Shown: piece after piece, positions 9,632 to 19,255 of the stretch | Numbering within the stretch: the first letter of the stretch is position 1 | Layout: each line of letters starts with the position of its first letter | Assembly (NCBI RefSeq): GCF_007673525.1 | Contig: NZ_VDZU01000001.1 | Coordinates: 1,560,177-1,624,176 of the forward strand | Length of the DNA stretch: 64,000 nucleotides | Source of the DNA: Fictibacillus phosphorivorans | Lineage (GTDB): Bacteria > Bacillota > Bacilli > Bacillales > Fictibacillaceae | Direction: 5' to 3' | Position numbers and translations under genes: made by a program | Notes under the pieces: model-generated | The model's database searches: none | What the model was told of the DNA's origin: nothing | What the model saw: only the letters and a program-made list of their open reading frames with translations

Positions 9632-10744
9632 GTGCATCAAAAAGAATTTCGCATACTAGTGATCAATCCGGGGTCAACCTCTACTAAGATTGGAATTTTC
9701 GATAACGAACGGCCAGTATTTGAAAAAACGATCCGTCATGATACAGAAACCATCCATTCGTTTGATTCTGTTATTGATCAGTATACTTTTAGAAAAGAAA
9801 CGATCTTAGAAGCTTTAGACTACGAAGGCATCAATATTTCAAAATTAAGTTGTGTGGTCGGCCGTGGCGGTTTGTTAAGACCGATCGAAGGCGGTACGTA
9901 CAGCGTTAATGAACCGATGCTCAAGGATCTGAAAAATGGTTACGCTGGTGAACATGCTTCGAATTTAGGTGGAATCCTCGCATTCGAAATAGCAGAAGGT
10001 CTGAATATCCCATCTTTTATCGTAGATCCAGTTGTCGTCGATGAGATGGATGAGATCGCAAGAATTTCGGGTGTTCCCGAAATGGAAAGAAAGAGTATTT
10101 TTCACGCGCTTAATCAAAAAGCTGTTGCTCGACGCGTAGCGAAACAGTTGAATAAATCATACGAAGCTCTACGGCTTATTGTCGTTCACATGGGCGGGGG
10201 GATCACGGTAGGTGTCCATAAGGACGGAAGAGTGATCGATGTAAACAACGGACTGCATGGAGAGGGACCTTTCTCTCCTGAACGTGCAGGCACTGTTCCG
10301 ATAGGTGATTTGGTCTCACTCTGCTTCTCTGGTGAGTTTTATGCAGAAGAAGTGATGAAGAAGCTCGTTGGCCAAGGTGGTCTTGTGGCTTACCTGGGAA
10401 CAAACGATGCAAGAACCGTTGAAGAAAGAATCGAGAACGGTGACAAAAAAGCTGAGCTTATCTATGACGCGATGGCTTATCAAGTCGCAAAAGAGATCGG
10501 ATCAGCAAGTACCGTTCTCTATGGACAAGTTGATGCGATCATCCTTACAGGTGGTCTCGCTTTCGGAAAAGAATTTGTTAAGAAGATAACTGACCGAGTT
10601 GAATGGATTTCTGATTGTATCATTCAGCCGGGTGAGAATGAGCTTCAAGCGTTAGCAGAAGGTGGCCTTCGAGTACTAAGAGAAGAAGAAACAGCAAAAG
10701 TTTATCCGGGTGGAAAAACAGTTGCTAGAGTGTCACTGGATTAA
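9632..10744 (+). CDS. buk: Butyrate kinase Buk
   Basis: Converts butyryl or branched-chain acyl phosphate plus ADP to the free acid and ATP, recovering energy from BKD products after Ptb. An ASKHA-fold acetokinase family member of 370 residues: phosphate-1 loop [17 protein letters not shown] near residue 10, [17 protein letters not shown] around 190, and [12 protein letters not shown] near 305. The start is GTG 9632 after GGAGGTTTG. Third gene of the bkd operon. Confidence 0.96.
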   Translation: MHQKEFRILVINPGSTSTKIGIFDNERPVFEKTIRHDTETIHSFDSVIDQYTFRKETILEALDYEGINISKLSCVVGRGGLLRPIEGGTYSVNEPMLKDLKNGYAGEHASNLGGILAFEIAEGLNIPSFIVDPVVVDEMDEIARISGVPEMERKSIFHALNQKAVARRVAKQLNKSYEALRLIVVHMGGGITVGVHKDGRVIDVNNGLHGEGPFSPERAGTVPIGDLVSLCFSGEFYAEEVMKKLVGQGGLVAYLGTNDARTVEERIENGDKKAELIYDAMAYQVAKEIGSASTVLYGQVDAIILTGGLAFGKEFVKKITDRVEWISDCIIQPGENELQALAEGGLRVLREEETAKVYPGGKTVARVSLD

Positions 10745-10770
10745 CTAACAGCAAAAGGAGATATGAGCTT

Positions 10771-12192
10771 ATGTCAAAAGACTTTGATTTGGTCATATTG
10801 GGCGGAGGGACTGGCGGCTATGTAGCTGCCATCCGAGCTGCTCAATTAGGAAAAACCGTTGCAGTAGTTGAAAAAGGAAAGCTTGGAGGTACTTGCTTAC
10901 ATAGAGGGTGTATCCCGAGTAAAGCGTTATTAAGAAGTGCTGAAGTATATAAAACAGCTAAAAAAGCTGCAGACTTTGGTGTTGAGATCGAAGGGCTTCG
11001 CTTAAACTTTTCCAAGATGCAAGAACGAAAGCAATCCATTGTAAATCAACTGCATATGGGTGTACAAAGTTTGATGAAAAAAGGAAAGATTGAAGTCTAT
11101 GAAGGAATCGGACGTATCCTTGGACCATCCATCTTTTCACCTATGCCTGGCACGATTTCAGTTGAGTTTAATGATGGCACAGAAAATGAGATTTTAATCC
11201 CGCAAAACGTAATTATTGCAACAGGATCTAGACCACGTTCGTTACCAGGGTTAGAGATCGACGGAAACCTCGTAATGTCTAGTGATGAAGCGTTAGAGAT
11301 GGAGTCTTTACCAGCATCAATCATCATCGTCGGTGGTGGGGTAATCGGGATTGAATGGGCGTCTATGCTCAATGATCTCGGTGTGGAAGTAACCGTACTT
11401 GAATATGCTGACAGAATTGTACCAACAGAAGACGAAGAGATTTCGAAAGAAGCGGCGCGTGTTCTTAAGAAAAAAGGGATCAAACTCGTAACGAGTGCGA
11501 AAGTCCTTCCAGATACGTTAGAAAAAGGCGAAGGGGTAATGATTTCGGCTGAACATAAAGGCGAGACAAAACAATTTAGTGCCGAGAAGATGCTCGTTTC
11601 TGTTGGACGTATGGCGAACACAGAAGGAATCGGTTTAGAGAACACCATCATAAAAGTTGAAAACGGATACATTCAGACGAATGAATACTTCCAAACCGCA
11701 GAAAGCCACATCTATGCGATCGGAGATGTAATCGGAGGACTTCAGCTGGCGCATGTAGCATCTCATGAGGGAATCACAGCAGTAGAACACCTTTCTAACC
11801 TGAAACCTGAACCGATCAACTACGATAATATCTCGAAATGTATCTATTCAAGTCCAGAGATGGCAAGTGTAGGTCTTACCGAGAAACAAGCTAAAGACCA
11901 AGGTTTTAACGTTAAAGTTGGCAAGTTTCCTTTTAAAGCGATTGGAAAAGCTCTTGTTTATGGTGAAAGTGACGGGTTTGTAAAGATCGTTGCAAATAAA
12001 GACACTGATGATCTTTTAGGTGTTCATATGATCGGACCTCACGTAACGGATATGATCTCTGAAGCTGGTTTAGCGAAAGTTTTAGACGCAACACCGTGGG
12101 AGATGGCACATACCATCCATCCACATCCATCTCTATCAGAAGTATTTGGTGAAGCAGCATTAGCTGTTGAAGGAAAAGCGATCCATTTCTAA
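10771..12192 (+). CDS. lpdV: Dihydrolipoyl dehydrogenase (E3) of the BKD complex
   Basis: FAD-dependent E3 that reoxidises the lipoyl group of BkdB with NAD. The 473 residues have the N-terminal FAD fold (LVILGGGTGGYVAA), redox-active cysteines Cys42 and Cys47 in GGTCLHRGCIPSK, an NAD-binding motif (IIVGGGVIGIEWAS), and the C-terminal dimer domain with the catalytic His-Glu pair in HTIHPHPSLSEVFGEAA. AAGGAGAT precedes the ATG. It lies between buk and bkdAA in the operon. Confidence 0.96.
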   Translation: MSKDFDLVILGGGTGGYVAAIRAAQLGKTVAVVEKGKLGGTCLHRGCIPSKALLRSAEVYKTAKKAADFGVEIEGLRLNFSKMQERKQSIVNQLHMGVQSLMKKGKIEVYEGIGRILGPSIFSPMPGTISVEFNDGTENEILIPQNVIIATGSRPRSLPGLEIDGNLVMSSDEALEMESLPASIIIVGGGVIGIEWASMLNDLGVEVTVLEYADRIVPTEDEEISKEAARVLKKKGIKLVTSAKVLPDTLEKGEGVMISAEHKGETKQFSAEKMLVSVGRMANTEGIGLENTIIKVENGYIQTNEYFQTAESHIYAIGDVIGGLQLAHVASHEGITAVEHLSNLKPEPINYDNISKCIYSSPEMASVGLTEKQAKDQGFNVKVGKFPFKAIGKALVYGESDGFVKIVANKDTDDLLGVHMIGPHVTDMISEAGLAKVLDATPWEMAHTIHPHPSLSEVFGEAALAVEGKAIHF

Positions 12193-12205
12193 GGAGGTAA
12201 AACAA

Positions 12206-13198
12206 ATGGCAGAATTACGTCATGAACAATTAGGTTTAACGAATGAAGATGTCATCCATATGTATAGAACGATGTTATTAGCAAGAAAAATTGACGAGCG
12301 TATGTGGCTGTTGAACCGCGCTGGTAAGATTCCTTTCGTTATTTCTTGTCAAGGTCAAGAAGCAGCCCAAGTTGGTGCAGCGATGGCGCTAGATAACGAG
12401 AAAGATTTTGTGTTGCCGTACTACCGCGACATGGGTGTTGTTTTGCAGTTTGGTATGACAGCGAAAGACCTGATGCTTTCTGGCTTTGCAAAAGCAGAAG
12501 ACCCTAACAGCGGCGGCCGCCAGATGCCAGGACATTTTGGTTCTAAAAAGCTTCGCATCGTAACAGGTTCTTCACCGGTTACAACACAAGTTCCTCATGC
12601 TGTAGGAATAGCGCTTGGCGGGAGAATGGAAGGAAAAGACCTTGTAACGTTCACGACATTTGGTGAAGGATCATCAAACCAAGGAGATTTCCATGAGGGA
12701 GCAAACTTTGCTTCTGTTCATAAACTTCCTGTTATCTTTATGTGTGAGAACAATAAATACGCAATCTCGGTTCCAATCTCAAAACAGCTAGCTTGTGTGA
12801 ACGTTTCTGACCGTGCGATCGGTTATGGTATGCCAGGAGTAACGGTGGATGGAAATGACCCACTAGCTGTTTATGAAGCTGTAAAAGAAGCTGCTGATCG
12901 CGGTAGACGCGGTGAAGGTCCAACTTTAGTTGAAACAGTTGCTTATCGTTTAACGCCTCACTCATCCGATGATGATGATCGTGCGTACCGAACTCGTGAA
13001 GAGGTTGAAGAAGCAAAAGCAAAAGATCCGATTCATACGTTTGCTGCTTACTTAAAAGAAAATAATATCTTAACAGAAGAATTAGAAAAACAGATCACAG
13101 ACGAAATTCAAAAAGAAGTGGATGAAGCTACAGAATATGCAGAGAACGCAAAATATGCTGATCCTGAAAGCGCACTTCTTCATGTTTACGCAGAGTAA
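12206..13198 (+). CDS. bkdAA: Branched-chain 2-oxoacid dehydrogenase E1 alpha
   Basis: Thiamine diphosphate-dependent E1 alpha subunit that, with BkdAB, decarboxylates 2-oxoisovalerate and its homologues. The 330 residues equal the B. subtilis length. The ThDP/Mg-binding stretch GEGSSNQGDFHEGANFAS and the later ENNKYAISVPIS are clear, and a phosphorylation-loop-like SSDDDDRAYR is near residue 255. The start is ATG 12206 after AAGGAGG; a longer in-frame version would overlap lpdV and lacks a ribosome binding site. Confidence 0.97.
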   Translation: MAELRHEQLGLTNEDVIHMYRTMLLARKIDERMWLLNRAGKIPFVISCQGQEAAQVGAAMALDNEKDFVLPYYRDMGVVLQFGMTAKDLMLSGFAKAEDPNSGGRQMPGHFGSKKLRIVTGSSPVTTQVPHAVGIALGGRMEGKDLVTFTTFGEGSSNQGDFHEGANFASVHKLPVIFMCENNKYAISVPISKQLACVNVSDRAIGYGMPGVTVDGNDPLAVYEAVKEAADRGRRGEGPTLVETVAYRLTPHSSDDDDRAYRTREEVEEAKAKDPIHTFAAYLKENNILTEELEKQITDEIQKEVDEATEYAENAKYADPESALLHVYAE

Positions 13199-13212
13199 AG
13201 GGGGAAAACGAG

Positions 13213-14196
13213 ATGCCGGTAATTTCATATATTGATGCTGTAACACAAGCGATTCGCGAAGAGATGCAACGCGATAAGCGAGTATTTGTAGTAGGTGAAG
13301 ATGTAGGTGTACGCGGAGGAGTTTTCCGTGCAACGACTGGGTTAATTGAAGAGTTTGGTGAAGAGAGAGTGATCGATGCACCCCTCGCGGAATCTGCTAT
13401 TGCAGGTGTAGGTATCGGTGCGGCGATGTATGGAATGCGCCCGATCGCAGAGATGCAGTTCGCTGACTTTATCATGCCTGCCGTTAACCAGATCGTTTCT
13501 GAAGCGGCTAAGATCCGCTATCGTTCGAACAATGATTGGACTTGCCCGATTACGATCCGTGCTCCTTATGGTGGCGGTGTCCATGGTGCGCTTTATCACT
13601 CTCAATCTGTTGAGGCGCTATTCGCTAACGTACCAGGCTTAAAGATTGTAATGCCTTCTACACCTTATGATGTAAAAGGTCTTTTGAAATCTGCTATCCG
13701 TGACGAAGATCCTGTTCTTTTCTTTGAACATAAACGTGCTTACCGACTGATTAAAGGTGAAGTACCGAGCGAAGAATATACATTGCCGATCGGAAAAGCG
13801 GACGTGAAGCGTGAAGGTGAAGATATTACCGTTATTACATACGGACTTTGTGTACACTTTGCTCTTCAAGCTGCTGAAAAGCTTGAAAAAGACGGAATTT
13901 CAGCTCATATTCTTGATCTTCGTACCGTGTATCCGCTGGATAAGGAAGCGATCATCGAAGCGGCTTCAAAAACAGGTAAAGTACTTCTTGTAACAGAAGA
14001 CAACAAAGAAGGAAGCATCATGAGCGAAGTTTCTGCGATCATTGCTGAAAATTGTTTGTTCGAACTTGATGCACCTGTCCAACGTCTAGCTGGTCCAGAT
14101 GTGCCTGCAATGCCTTATGCACCAACGATGGAAAAGCACTTTATGGTGAATCCTGACAAAGTAGAAAAAGCCATGAGAGATCTTGCGGCATTTTAA
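13213..14196 (+). CDS. bkdAB: Branched-chain 2-oxoacid dehydrogenase E1 beta
   Basis: E1 beta subunit, partner of BkdAA in an alpha2beta2 tetramer on the E2 core. The 327 residues include GEDVGVRGGVFRATTGL near residue 30, the AGVGIGAAMYGMRPIAEMQF segment typical of E1 beta, and a C-terminal transketolase-like domain with DLRTVYPLDKEAI. AAAGGGGGAAAACGAG precedes the ATG. It follows bkdAA by 14 nt in the operon. Confidence 0.97.
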   Translation: MPVISYIDAVTQAIREEMQRDKRVFVVGEDVGVRGGVFRATTGLIEEFGEERVIDAPLAESAIAGVGIGAAMYGMRPIAEMQFADFIMPAVNQIVSEAAKIRYRSNNDWTCPITIRAPYGGGVHGALYHSQSVEALFANVPGLKIVMPSTPYDVKGLLKSAIRDEDPVLFFEHKRAYRLIKGEVPSEEYTLPIGKADVKREGEDITVITYGLCVHFALQAAEKLEKDGISAHILDLRTVYPLDKEAIIEAASKTGKVLLVTEDNKEGSIMSEVSAIIAENCLFELDAPVQRLAGPDVPAMPYAPTMEKHFMVNPDKVEKAMRDLAAF

Positions 14197-14214
14197 CAAT
14201 AGGAGGGGACTTTA

Positions 14215-15552
14215 ATGGCTACAGAGAAAATTACAATGCCCCAATTAGGGGAAAGTGTAACAGAAGGAACGATCAGTAAATGGCTCGTTCAGCCAGGGGA
14301 TACGGTAAAAAAATATGATCCATTGGCTGAAGTGATGACAGATAAAGTAAACGCAGAAGTTCCATCATCTTTTTCTGGAACGATAAAAGAACTCGTTGCA
14401 GGTGAAGGAGATACTCTTTCTGTAGGCGAACTGATCTGCTACATCGAAACAGAAGGAGAAGGTGGGGGAAGTATACCTGCATCCTCATCTTCAACAGAAA
14501 AGCCAGCTGAGACAGTTTCAACACCTACCGAATCTACGAGGGAAACTGCAGCTAAGCCTGCTGCAAACGTTGATCGAGCGGCGAGAGGGCGTTTTTCACC
14601 TGCAGTAGTGAGAATGGCATCTGAGCATGGTATTGATCTAGACCAAGTAGAGGGATCAGGACAAAGCGGAAGAATCACTCGTAAAGACCTTCAAAAGATC
14701 ATTGACTCTGGCCAAATTCCTACAAAAGGTAACAAGCCAGCGACAGAAGAGGTTTCTTCTGCAGCACCTGTTTCTTCTAGTTCTCAAGAAACGGCTCAAC
14801 CACAACAATCAGCACCAGCATTAAAGCCGGTTGCGATTGACACTATGCCTGGGGATATTGAAATTCCGGTATCGGGTATTCGTAAGGCGATCGCTCAAAA
14901 CATGGTACGCTCAAAGCACGAAGCGCCTCATGCGTGGACAATGGTAGAAGTGGATGTAACGAACTTAGTAGAATATCGTAATTCTGTAAAAGGTGATTTT
15001 AAAACAAAAGAAGGATACAACCTTACGTTCTTGCCTTTCTTTATCAAGGCTGTTGTAGAATCACTAAAAGAATTCCCGCAGATCAACTCCATGTGGGCAG
15101 GAGATAAGATCATTCAGAAAAAGGACATCAACATTTCGATCGCTGTTGCAACAGATGATGCACTGTATGTTCCAGTCATTAAACACGCGGACGAAAAGTC
15201 AATCAAAGGAATCGCACGCGATGTGAAGGAACTAGCAGATAAAGTAAGAACAAATAAATTAGCTGGTGATGACATGAAAGGCGGTACATTTACTGTAAAT
15301 AATACTGGTTCTTTCGGATCTGTGATGTCTACGCCGATCATCAACTATCCGCAAGCGGCTATCCTTTCTGTAGAATCGATCGTTAAGCGTCCGGTTGTCA
15401 TGAACAATGGTATGATCGCTGTTCGAGATATGGTTAACCTTTGTCTTTCTCTAGATCATCGTGTTCTTGATGGCCTTGTATGCGGACGCTTCTTAGCTTC
15501 TGTAAAAGCACGTTTAGAGAGCATGACAAAAGAAAATACATCAATTTATTAA
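14215..15552 (+). CDS. bkdB: Dihydrolipoamide acyltransferase (E2) of the BKD complex
   Basis: Core acyltransferase of the complex. The lipoyl domain (residues 1-78) has the lipoylated Lys44 in MTDKVNAE. A Ser/Ala/Pro/Gln-rich linker leads to a peripheral subunit-binding domain (about 124-160, FSPAVVRMASEHGIDL), a second flexible linker, and the catalytic domain with the active-site His415 and Asp419 in LDHRVLDG. The 445 residues are slightly longer than B. subtilis because of the linkers. Last gene of the bkd operon, followed by a terminator. Confidence 0.97.
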   Translation: MATEKITMPQLGESVTEGTISKWLVQPGDTVKKYDPLAEVMTDKVNAEVPSSFSGTIKELVAGEGDTLSVGELICYIETEGEGGGSIPASSSSTEKPAETVSTPTESTRETAAKPAANVDRAARGRFSPAVVRMASEHGIDLDQVEGSGQSGRITRKDLQKIIDSGQIPTKGNKPATEEVSSAAPVSSSSQETAQPQQSAPALKPVAIDTMPGDIEIPVSGIRKAIAQNMVRSKHEAPHAWTMVEVDVTNLVEYRNSVKGDFKTKEGYNLTFLPFFIKAVVESLKEFPQINSMWAGDKIIQKKDINISIAVATDDALYVPVIKHADEKSIKGIARDVKELADKVRTNKLAGDDMKGGTFTVNNTGSFGSVMSTPIINYPQAAILSVESIVKRPVVMNNGMIAVRDMVNLCLSLDHRVLDGLVCGRFLASVKARLESMTKENTSIY

Positions 15553-15634
15553 AAAATGTGTTTTTCAGGTTTATGAGGTTTTTATTGCGGGTAGAGATAA
15601 CTATCAACACCTCCAAACCCCATAACCCCCTAAG

Positions 15635-15671
15635 AAAAATGCCGTATATGTTACGGCATTTTTCTTTTTTA
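15635..15671 (+). terminator. Rho-independent terminator of the bkd operon
   Basis: AAAAATGCCGTA pairs with TACGGCATTTTT around a four-base loop, and more T residues follow. It is placed 80 nt after bkdB and before brxB. Confidence 0.85.
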
Positions 15672-15717
15672 TATCGCGATAATTGAGTACAATAAGAAAG
15701 AAAGGAGCTGAATACGA

Positions 15718-16146
15718 ATGAACTTTCAATTTAATCTTTTTAATGATGTAGTAGAAACGGCTCGTAAAGAAATGGTAGAGGCTGGCTATACGCAGCTATT
15801 CAAACCAGAAGATGTTGAAGAAGCTTTCAAAAAAGAAGGTACAACACTTGTTATGATTAATTCCGTTTGTGGCTGTGCAGGAGGAATCGCACGCCCTTCG
15901 GCTTCATATTCGGTAAAACAAGACGTTCGCCCGGACCATCTTGTTACGGTATTTGCCGGACAAGATAAAGAAGCAACAGAAACAGCACGTTCTTATTTTA
16001 CAGGCTATCCACCGTCATCCCCATCATTTGCTCTATTAAAAGATGGAGAGATTCAAATGATGGTCGAACGTCATGAGATCGAAGGCCACGAACCGATGGA
16101 AGTTGTGAACAAGTTAAGAAGTGCATTTGAAACGTATTGTAAGTAA
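15718..16146 (+). CDS. brxB: Bacilliredoxin BrxB (YqiW family)
   Basis: Removes bacillithiol from S-bacillithiolated proteins. The 142-residue thioredoxin-like protein carries the family's CGC motif (Cys51-Gly-Cys53 in SVCGCAGG), typical of BrxA/BrxB rather than CxxC thioredoxins. Synteny just after bkdB points to BrxB (YqiW) rather than BrxA (YphP). AAAGGAGC precedes the ATG. It is a single-gene unit between two terminators. Confidence 0.92.
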   Translation: MNFQFNLFNDVVETARKEMVEAGYTQLFKPEDVEEAFKKEGTTLVMINSVCGCAGGIARPSASYSVKQDVRPDHLVTVFAGQDKEATETARSYFTGYPPSSPSFALLKDGEIQMMVERHEIEGHEPMEVVNKLRSAFETYCK

Positions 16147-16171
16147 GGATTTAAGTGTGTATGAATGAGAG

Positions 16172-16203
16172 AAGCTGGCTCGAAATTGAGCCAGCTTTTT
16201 TTA
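16172..16203 (+). terminator. Rho-independent terminator after brxB
   Basis: AAGCTGGCTC pairs with GAGCCAGCTT across a six-base loop, followed by a T run. Confidence 0.82.
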
Positions 16204-16230
16204 TTGTTCATTAAATGAAAGTGAACATGA

Positions 16231-16370
16231 ATTTATGAGCGATTCTAGGGATTTATGAGCGATTCTAGGGATTTATGAGCGATTCTAGGGATTTGTGAGC
16301 GATTCTAGGGATTTGTGAGCGATTCTAGGGATTTGTGAGCGATTCCAGAGATTTATAATCGATTCCAAGA
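16231..16370. repeat. 20-bp tandem repeat (minisatellite), 7 units
   Basis: Units begin ATTTATGAGC or ATTTGTGAGC followed by GATTCTAGGG. Units 1-3 are identical. Units 4-5 differ from them by one base (A to G). Units 6-7 decay progressively, and an eighth remnant may start at 16371. The unit length is not a multiple of three and no open frame uses it. It lies between the brxB terminator and a convergent Nudix gene. Confidence 0.95.
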
Positions 16371-16419
16371 ATTTAGGATTGATCACTGAACTATTGTTCT
16401 CAGACCCACAAGAACTCTC

Positions 16420-16845
16420 TTAATCCAACCCCAGCTCCTTTTTCACAGCCCAAATATGAGACGAATGAAATAGTAGCTTCTCAGCTTGATCAACTTTCAT
16501 CCATACTAACTCATGATCCTGATCTAACGGCTCATTTGCATACTCCCCAAATGAACCTGTATAAAAATACCCATCATTTATTAAATACTCGCCTTGTCTC
16601 GTTTGAAAATATTGCTTAGCATGTCCCACAAAATGCGCCATCTTGAAAGTAAAGCCTGTTTCCTCGATACATTCTCTTTTCAAACAGACTTCATGATCCT
16701 CTCCAGTTTCTATACCGCCACCCGGTAAGAATCCTTTGCCGTTCTGAACCATGACGGCTATATTTTTATTTTCATCCAAGACTATGGCATACACTGCTTC
16801 TCGTTTCAGATAGATAACATCTTCCATCACTTCACCAAATTGCAT
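16420..16845 (-). CDS. Nudix hydrolase, substrate unknown
   Basis: A 141-residue protein with one Nudix fold, expected to hydrolyse a nucleoside diphosphate linked to another moiety. The Nudix box GX5EX7REUXEEXGU is complete (GGIETGE, then REC, IEETGF) around residues 62-84. AAGGTGG lies 8 nt before the ATG at 16845. A second ATG six codons inside is possible. It has no operon partner and faces brxB across the minisatellite. I see nothing that narrows the substrate. Confidence 0.85.
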   Translation of the reverse strand: MQFGEVMEDVIYLKREAVYAIVLDENKNIAVMVQNGKGFLPGGGIETGEDHEVCLKRECIEETGFTFKMAHFVGHAKQYFQTRQGEYLINDGYFYTGSFGEYANEPLDQDHELVWMKVDQAEKLLFHSSHIWAVKKELGLD

Positions 16846-16974
16846 TTAATCAACCACCTTAATAAAATGCATATAAATACATTCAGAATTATTAAAATAC
16901 TTAATTTTGCATATTTATGTGTTAATATTCATTTTAACGAATAAATATAAGATTTTTTTACAGGGGGAACAACA

Positions 16975-17760
16975 ATGAAACGAAATCTTTTTAGCATTTA
17001 TTTTATCATAGTACTCGCGCTGTTGGCGGGATGCGGAGCGGTAGAAGAAAAAAGTTCTACAAATACTGGGAGTAATTCATCCGAGAAGACGATAGTGATG
17101 GCAACTTCAGCTGATTATCCTCCATACGAATACGTGGAAACAGCAAAAGGCGGAGAAATCGTAGGCTTTGACATTGATGTAGCAAATCATATCGCTAAAA
17201 AACTAGGATACAAGGTTGAAATAAAGGACATGGACTTTAACGGATTGATTCCTGCATTAGACAGCGGCAAAGCTGACTTTGTAATCGCTGGTATGACACC
17301 GAATGAAGAACGGAAAAAGACAGTAGATTTTTCAGATGAATATTATGCTGCTCAACAATTAATCGTTACAAAGGATAAAGCGATTAAAAGTGTGGATGAT
17401 CTTGAAGGGAAAACAATTGGAGTTCAGTTGGCTTCCATTCAAGAGAAAGAAGCAGATAAATTATTAAAGGACCACAAATTTGAAGTTGTACAGCGTAACA
17501 AAGTAACTGAATTGGTTCAAGAGATGAAATCGAACCGCGTAGATGCGGCAATTATTGAAGATGCTGTCGCTTACGAATTTTTAAAGAAAAATAAAGACCT
17601 TTCCTCGTTTGCCTTGCCAAACACAGACGCTGCAGGGTCGGCTATCGCTTTTCCTAAGGATAGCGAGCTAACAAAAGCGTTTAACGCTGAACTTAAGAAG
17701 ATGAAAGAAGACGGTACATTGGACGAGCTTGTTGAAAAGTGGTTCGGTGTTAAAAAATAG
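16975..17760 (+). CDS. artP: Amino acid ABC transporter substrate-binding lipoprotein (ArtP-like)
   Basis: Extracytoplasmic solute receptor for a polar amino acid importer, anchored as a lipoprotein: a hydrophobic signal peptide ends in LLAGC with lipid-bearing Cys20. The SBP_bac_3 domain has SADYPPYEY, GFDIDVANHIAKKLG and the family motif MTPNEERKKTVDFSD. The B. subtilis counterpart in this position (YqiX/ArtP) imports arginine; the ligand here is inferred from synteny. CAGGGGGAAC precedes the ATG. It heads the artPQR operon. A weak ARG-box-like GAATAAATAT lies at 16939-16948. Confidence 0.88.
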   Translation: MKRNLFSIYFIIVLALLAGCGAVEEKSSTNTGSNSSEKTIVMATSADYPPYEYVETAKGGEIVGFDIDVANHIAKKLGYKVEIKDMDFNGLIPALDSGKADFVIAGMTPNEERKKTVDFSDEYYAAQQLIVTKDKAIKSVDDLEGKTIGVQLASIQEKEADKLLKDHKFEVVQRNKVTELVQEMKSNRVDAAIIEDAVAYEFLKKNKDLSSFALPNTDAAGSAIAFPKDSELTKAFNAELKKMKEDGTLDELVEKWFGVKK

Positions 17761-17778
17761 AGAAAGAGAGTGGTAGGC

Positions 17779-18438
17779 ATGAACTTGGATTTTGCCCAGC
17801 TCGTGCCTTCTATTCCGTATATCTTATACGGAATATGGGTTACGTTGCAGTTCGTGGCGGTATCGTTAGTACTAGGATTCTTATGGGGAACGGTACTTTC
17901 CCTATTTAAAATAGGTAAGATTACGGTCTTAAGATGGTTTGCAGATGCATATACTTCGGTCTTCAGAGGAACACCTTTAATTCTTCAGATGTTATTGATC
18001 TATTATGCTGTACCTCAGTTGACAGGGATAGATATCGGCGCATTTTCAGCAGGGGTTTTGACGTTTGCTCTAAACTCGGCAGCGTATATATCTGAAATCA
18101 TTCGTGCGGGTATTAATGCAGTCGACAAAGGGCAGAAAGAAGCTGCCATGGCTTTAGGTGTTCCATACCGAACGATGATGTTGAAGATCATTCTGCCTCA
18201 AGCCTTTAAGAACATTTTACCGGCATTGATGAACGAATTTATTACACTAACAAAAGAATCAGCAATCGTCTCAGTTATCGGAGCCCTTGATATTATGAGA
18301 CGAGCTCAAATCGTTGGCGCAAGCAACTATCGCTTTTTTGAACCGTTATTATTAGCGGGGCTTGTTTATTATCTATTAGTTATGATGTTAACGTTGGCTG
18401 GTCGAGTTATGGAGAGGAGGCTGGCTAAGAGTGATTGA
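17779..18438 (+). CDS. artQ: Amino acid ABC transporter permease (ArtQ-like)
   Basis: Membrane component of the importer, a His/Glu/Gln/Arg/opine-type BPD_transp_1 permease with about five helices. The cytoplasmic EAA loop that contacts the ATPase reads [21 protein letters not shown]. The start at ATG 17779 gives 219 residues; GAGAGTGG lies just upstream, and an in-frame GTG at 17770 overlaps it. It overlaps artR by 8 nt, so translation is probably coupled. Confidence 0.9.
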   Translation: MNLDFAQLVPSIPYILYGIWVTLQFVAVSLVLGFLWGTVLSLFKIGKITVLRWFADAYTSVFRGTPLILQMLLIYYAVPQLTGIDIGAFSAGVLTFALNSAAYISEIIRAGINAVDKGQKEAAMALGVPYRTMMLKIILPQAFKNILPALMNEFITLTKESAIVSVIGALDIMRRAQIVGASNYRFFEPLLLAGLVYYLLVMMLTLAGRVMERRLAKSD

Positions 18439-19144
18439 TGTTCAAAGTTTGAAAAAAAGTTTTGGAAGTAATCAAGTGTTAAAAGGGATATCAACTTCTA
18501 TCAAAAAAGGTGAAGTTATCGCTGTGATCGGACCTTCAGGATCAGGTAAGTCTACGTTTCTCCGCTGTTTGAACCTTTTAGAAACACACGATGAAGGATC
18601 TATTCTCCTAGAAGGCAAAGACATTAACGAGATGGAACTTCATCTTCGTAAAAAGATAGGAATGGTGTTTCAGCATTTCAACCTATTTCCTCATCTTACT
18701 GTTTTAGAGAATGTTACATTCGCGCCGCAGCAAGTATTAAAGATCTCGAAAAGTGAAGCTGAGAAGGAAGCTTTAGATCTCCTAAAAACCGTTGGGTTGA
18801 GTGATAAAGCGAACAGCTATCCTTCTAACCTTTCAGGTGGTCAGAAGCAGCGTGTGGCTATAGCGAGAGCACTTGCAATGAAACCTGAAGTTATGCTTTT
18901 TGATGAACCAACTTCTGCTCTAGATCCTGAGATGGTGAAAGAGGTGCTGCAAGTGATGAAGAACCTCGTCAAGCTTGGAATGACGATGATTATCGTGACA
19001 CATGAGATGGGCTTTGCAAAAGAAGTTGCTGATCGTGTTCTTTTTATGGATGATGGAAAATTAGTCGAAGATCAAGAACCTGCTATTTTCTTTGAAAACC
19101 CGAAAACAGATCGAGCTAAAGCTTTCTTAGAAAAAGTGCTATAA
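18431..19144 (+). CDS. artR: Amino acid ABC transporter ATP-binding protein (ArtR-like)
   Basis: ATPase that powers the ArtPQ importer. The 237 residues contain Walker A GPSGSGKS (34-41), a Q-loop in VFQHFN, the signature LSGGQKQR, Walker [14 protein letters not shown] and the switch histidine in VTHEMGF. The start is GTG 18431 inside the end of artQ, after GGAGAGGAGG. Last gene of the operon, followed by a terminator. Confidence 0.92.
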   Translation: MIDVQSLKKSFGSNQVLKGISTSIKKGEVIAVIGPSGSGKSTFLRCLNLLETHDEGSILLEGKDINEMELHLRKKIGMVFQHFNLFPHLTVLENVTFAPQQVLKISKSEAEKEALDLLKTVGLSDKANSYPSNLSGGQKQRVAIARALAMKPEVMLFDEPTSALDPEMVKEVLQVMKNLVKLGMTMIIVTHEMGFAKEVADRVLFMDDGKLVEDQEPAIFFENPKTDRAKAFLEKVL

Positions 19145-19150
19145 TGCTTA

Positions 19151-19180
19151 AAAAAGGACTTCTTAGCTGAAGTCCTTTTT
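19151..19180 (+). terminator. Rho-independent terminator of artPQR
   Basis: AAAAAGGACTTC pairs with GAAGTCCTTTTT around a short loop, directly after the artR stop. Confidence 0.85.
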
Positions 19181-19255
19181 CGTTTCTAATTATCCTTGAA
19201 TTATGGAATAATGGTACAAGGTGCAGAACGAGATCGGAAAGAAGGCATGCATTTG

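Noticed and set aside
11097-11672. A 191-codon frame opposite lpdV
   Set aside because: Antisense to a well-conserved gene, serine/isoleucine-rich, no ribosome binding site; it reflects codon bias on the coding strand.
16231-16370. CRISPR-like array
   Set aside because: The 20-bp units are directly abutting with no unique spacers and there are no cas genes nearby; it is a minisatellite.
16936-16951. An ARG box for ArgR upstream of artP
   Set aside because: GAATAAATAT fits only one half of the consensus; the second half is missing, so I mention it only as a weak hint within the artP entry.
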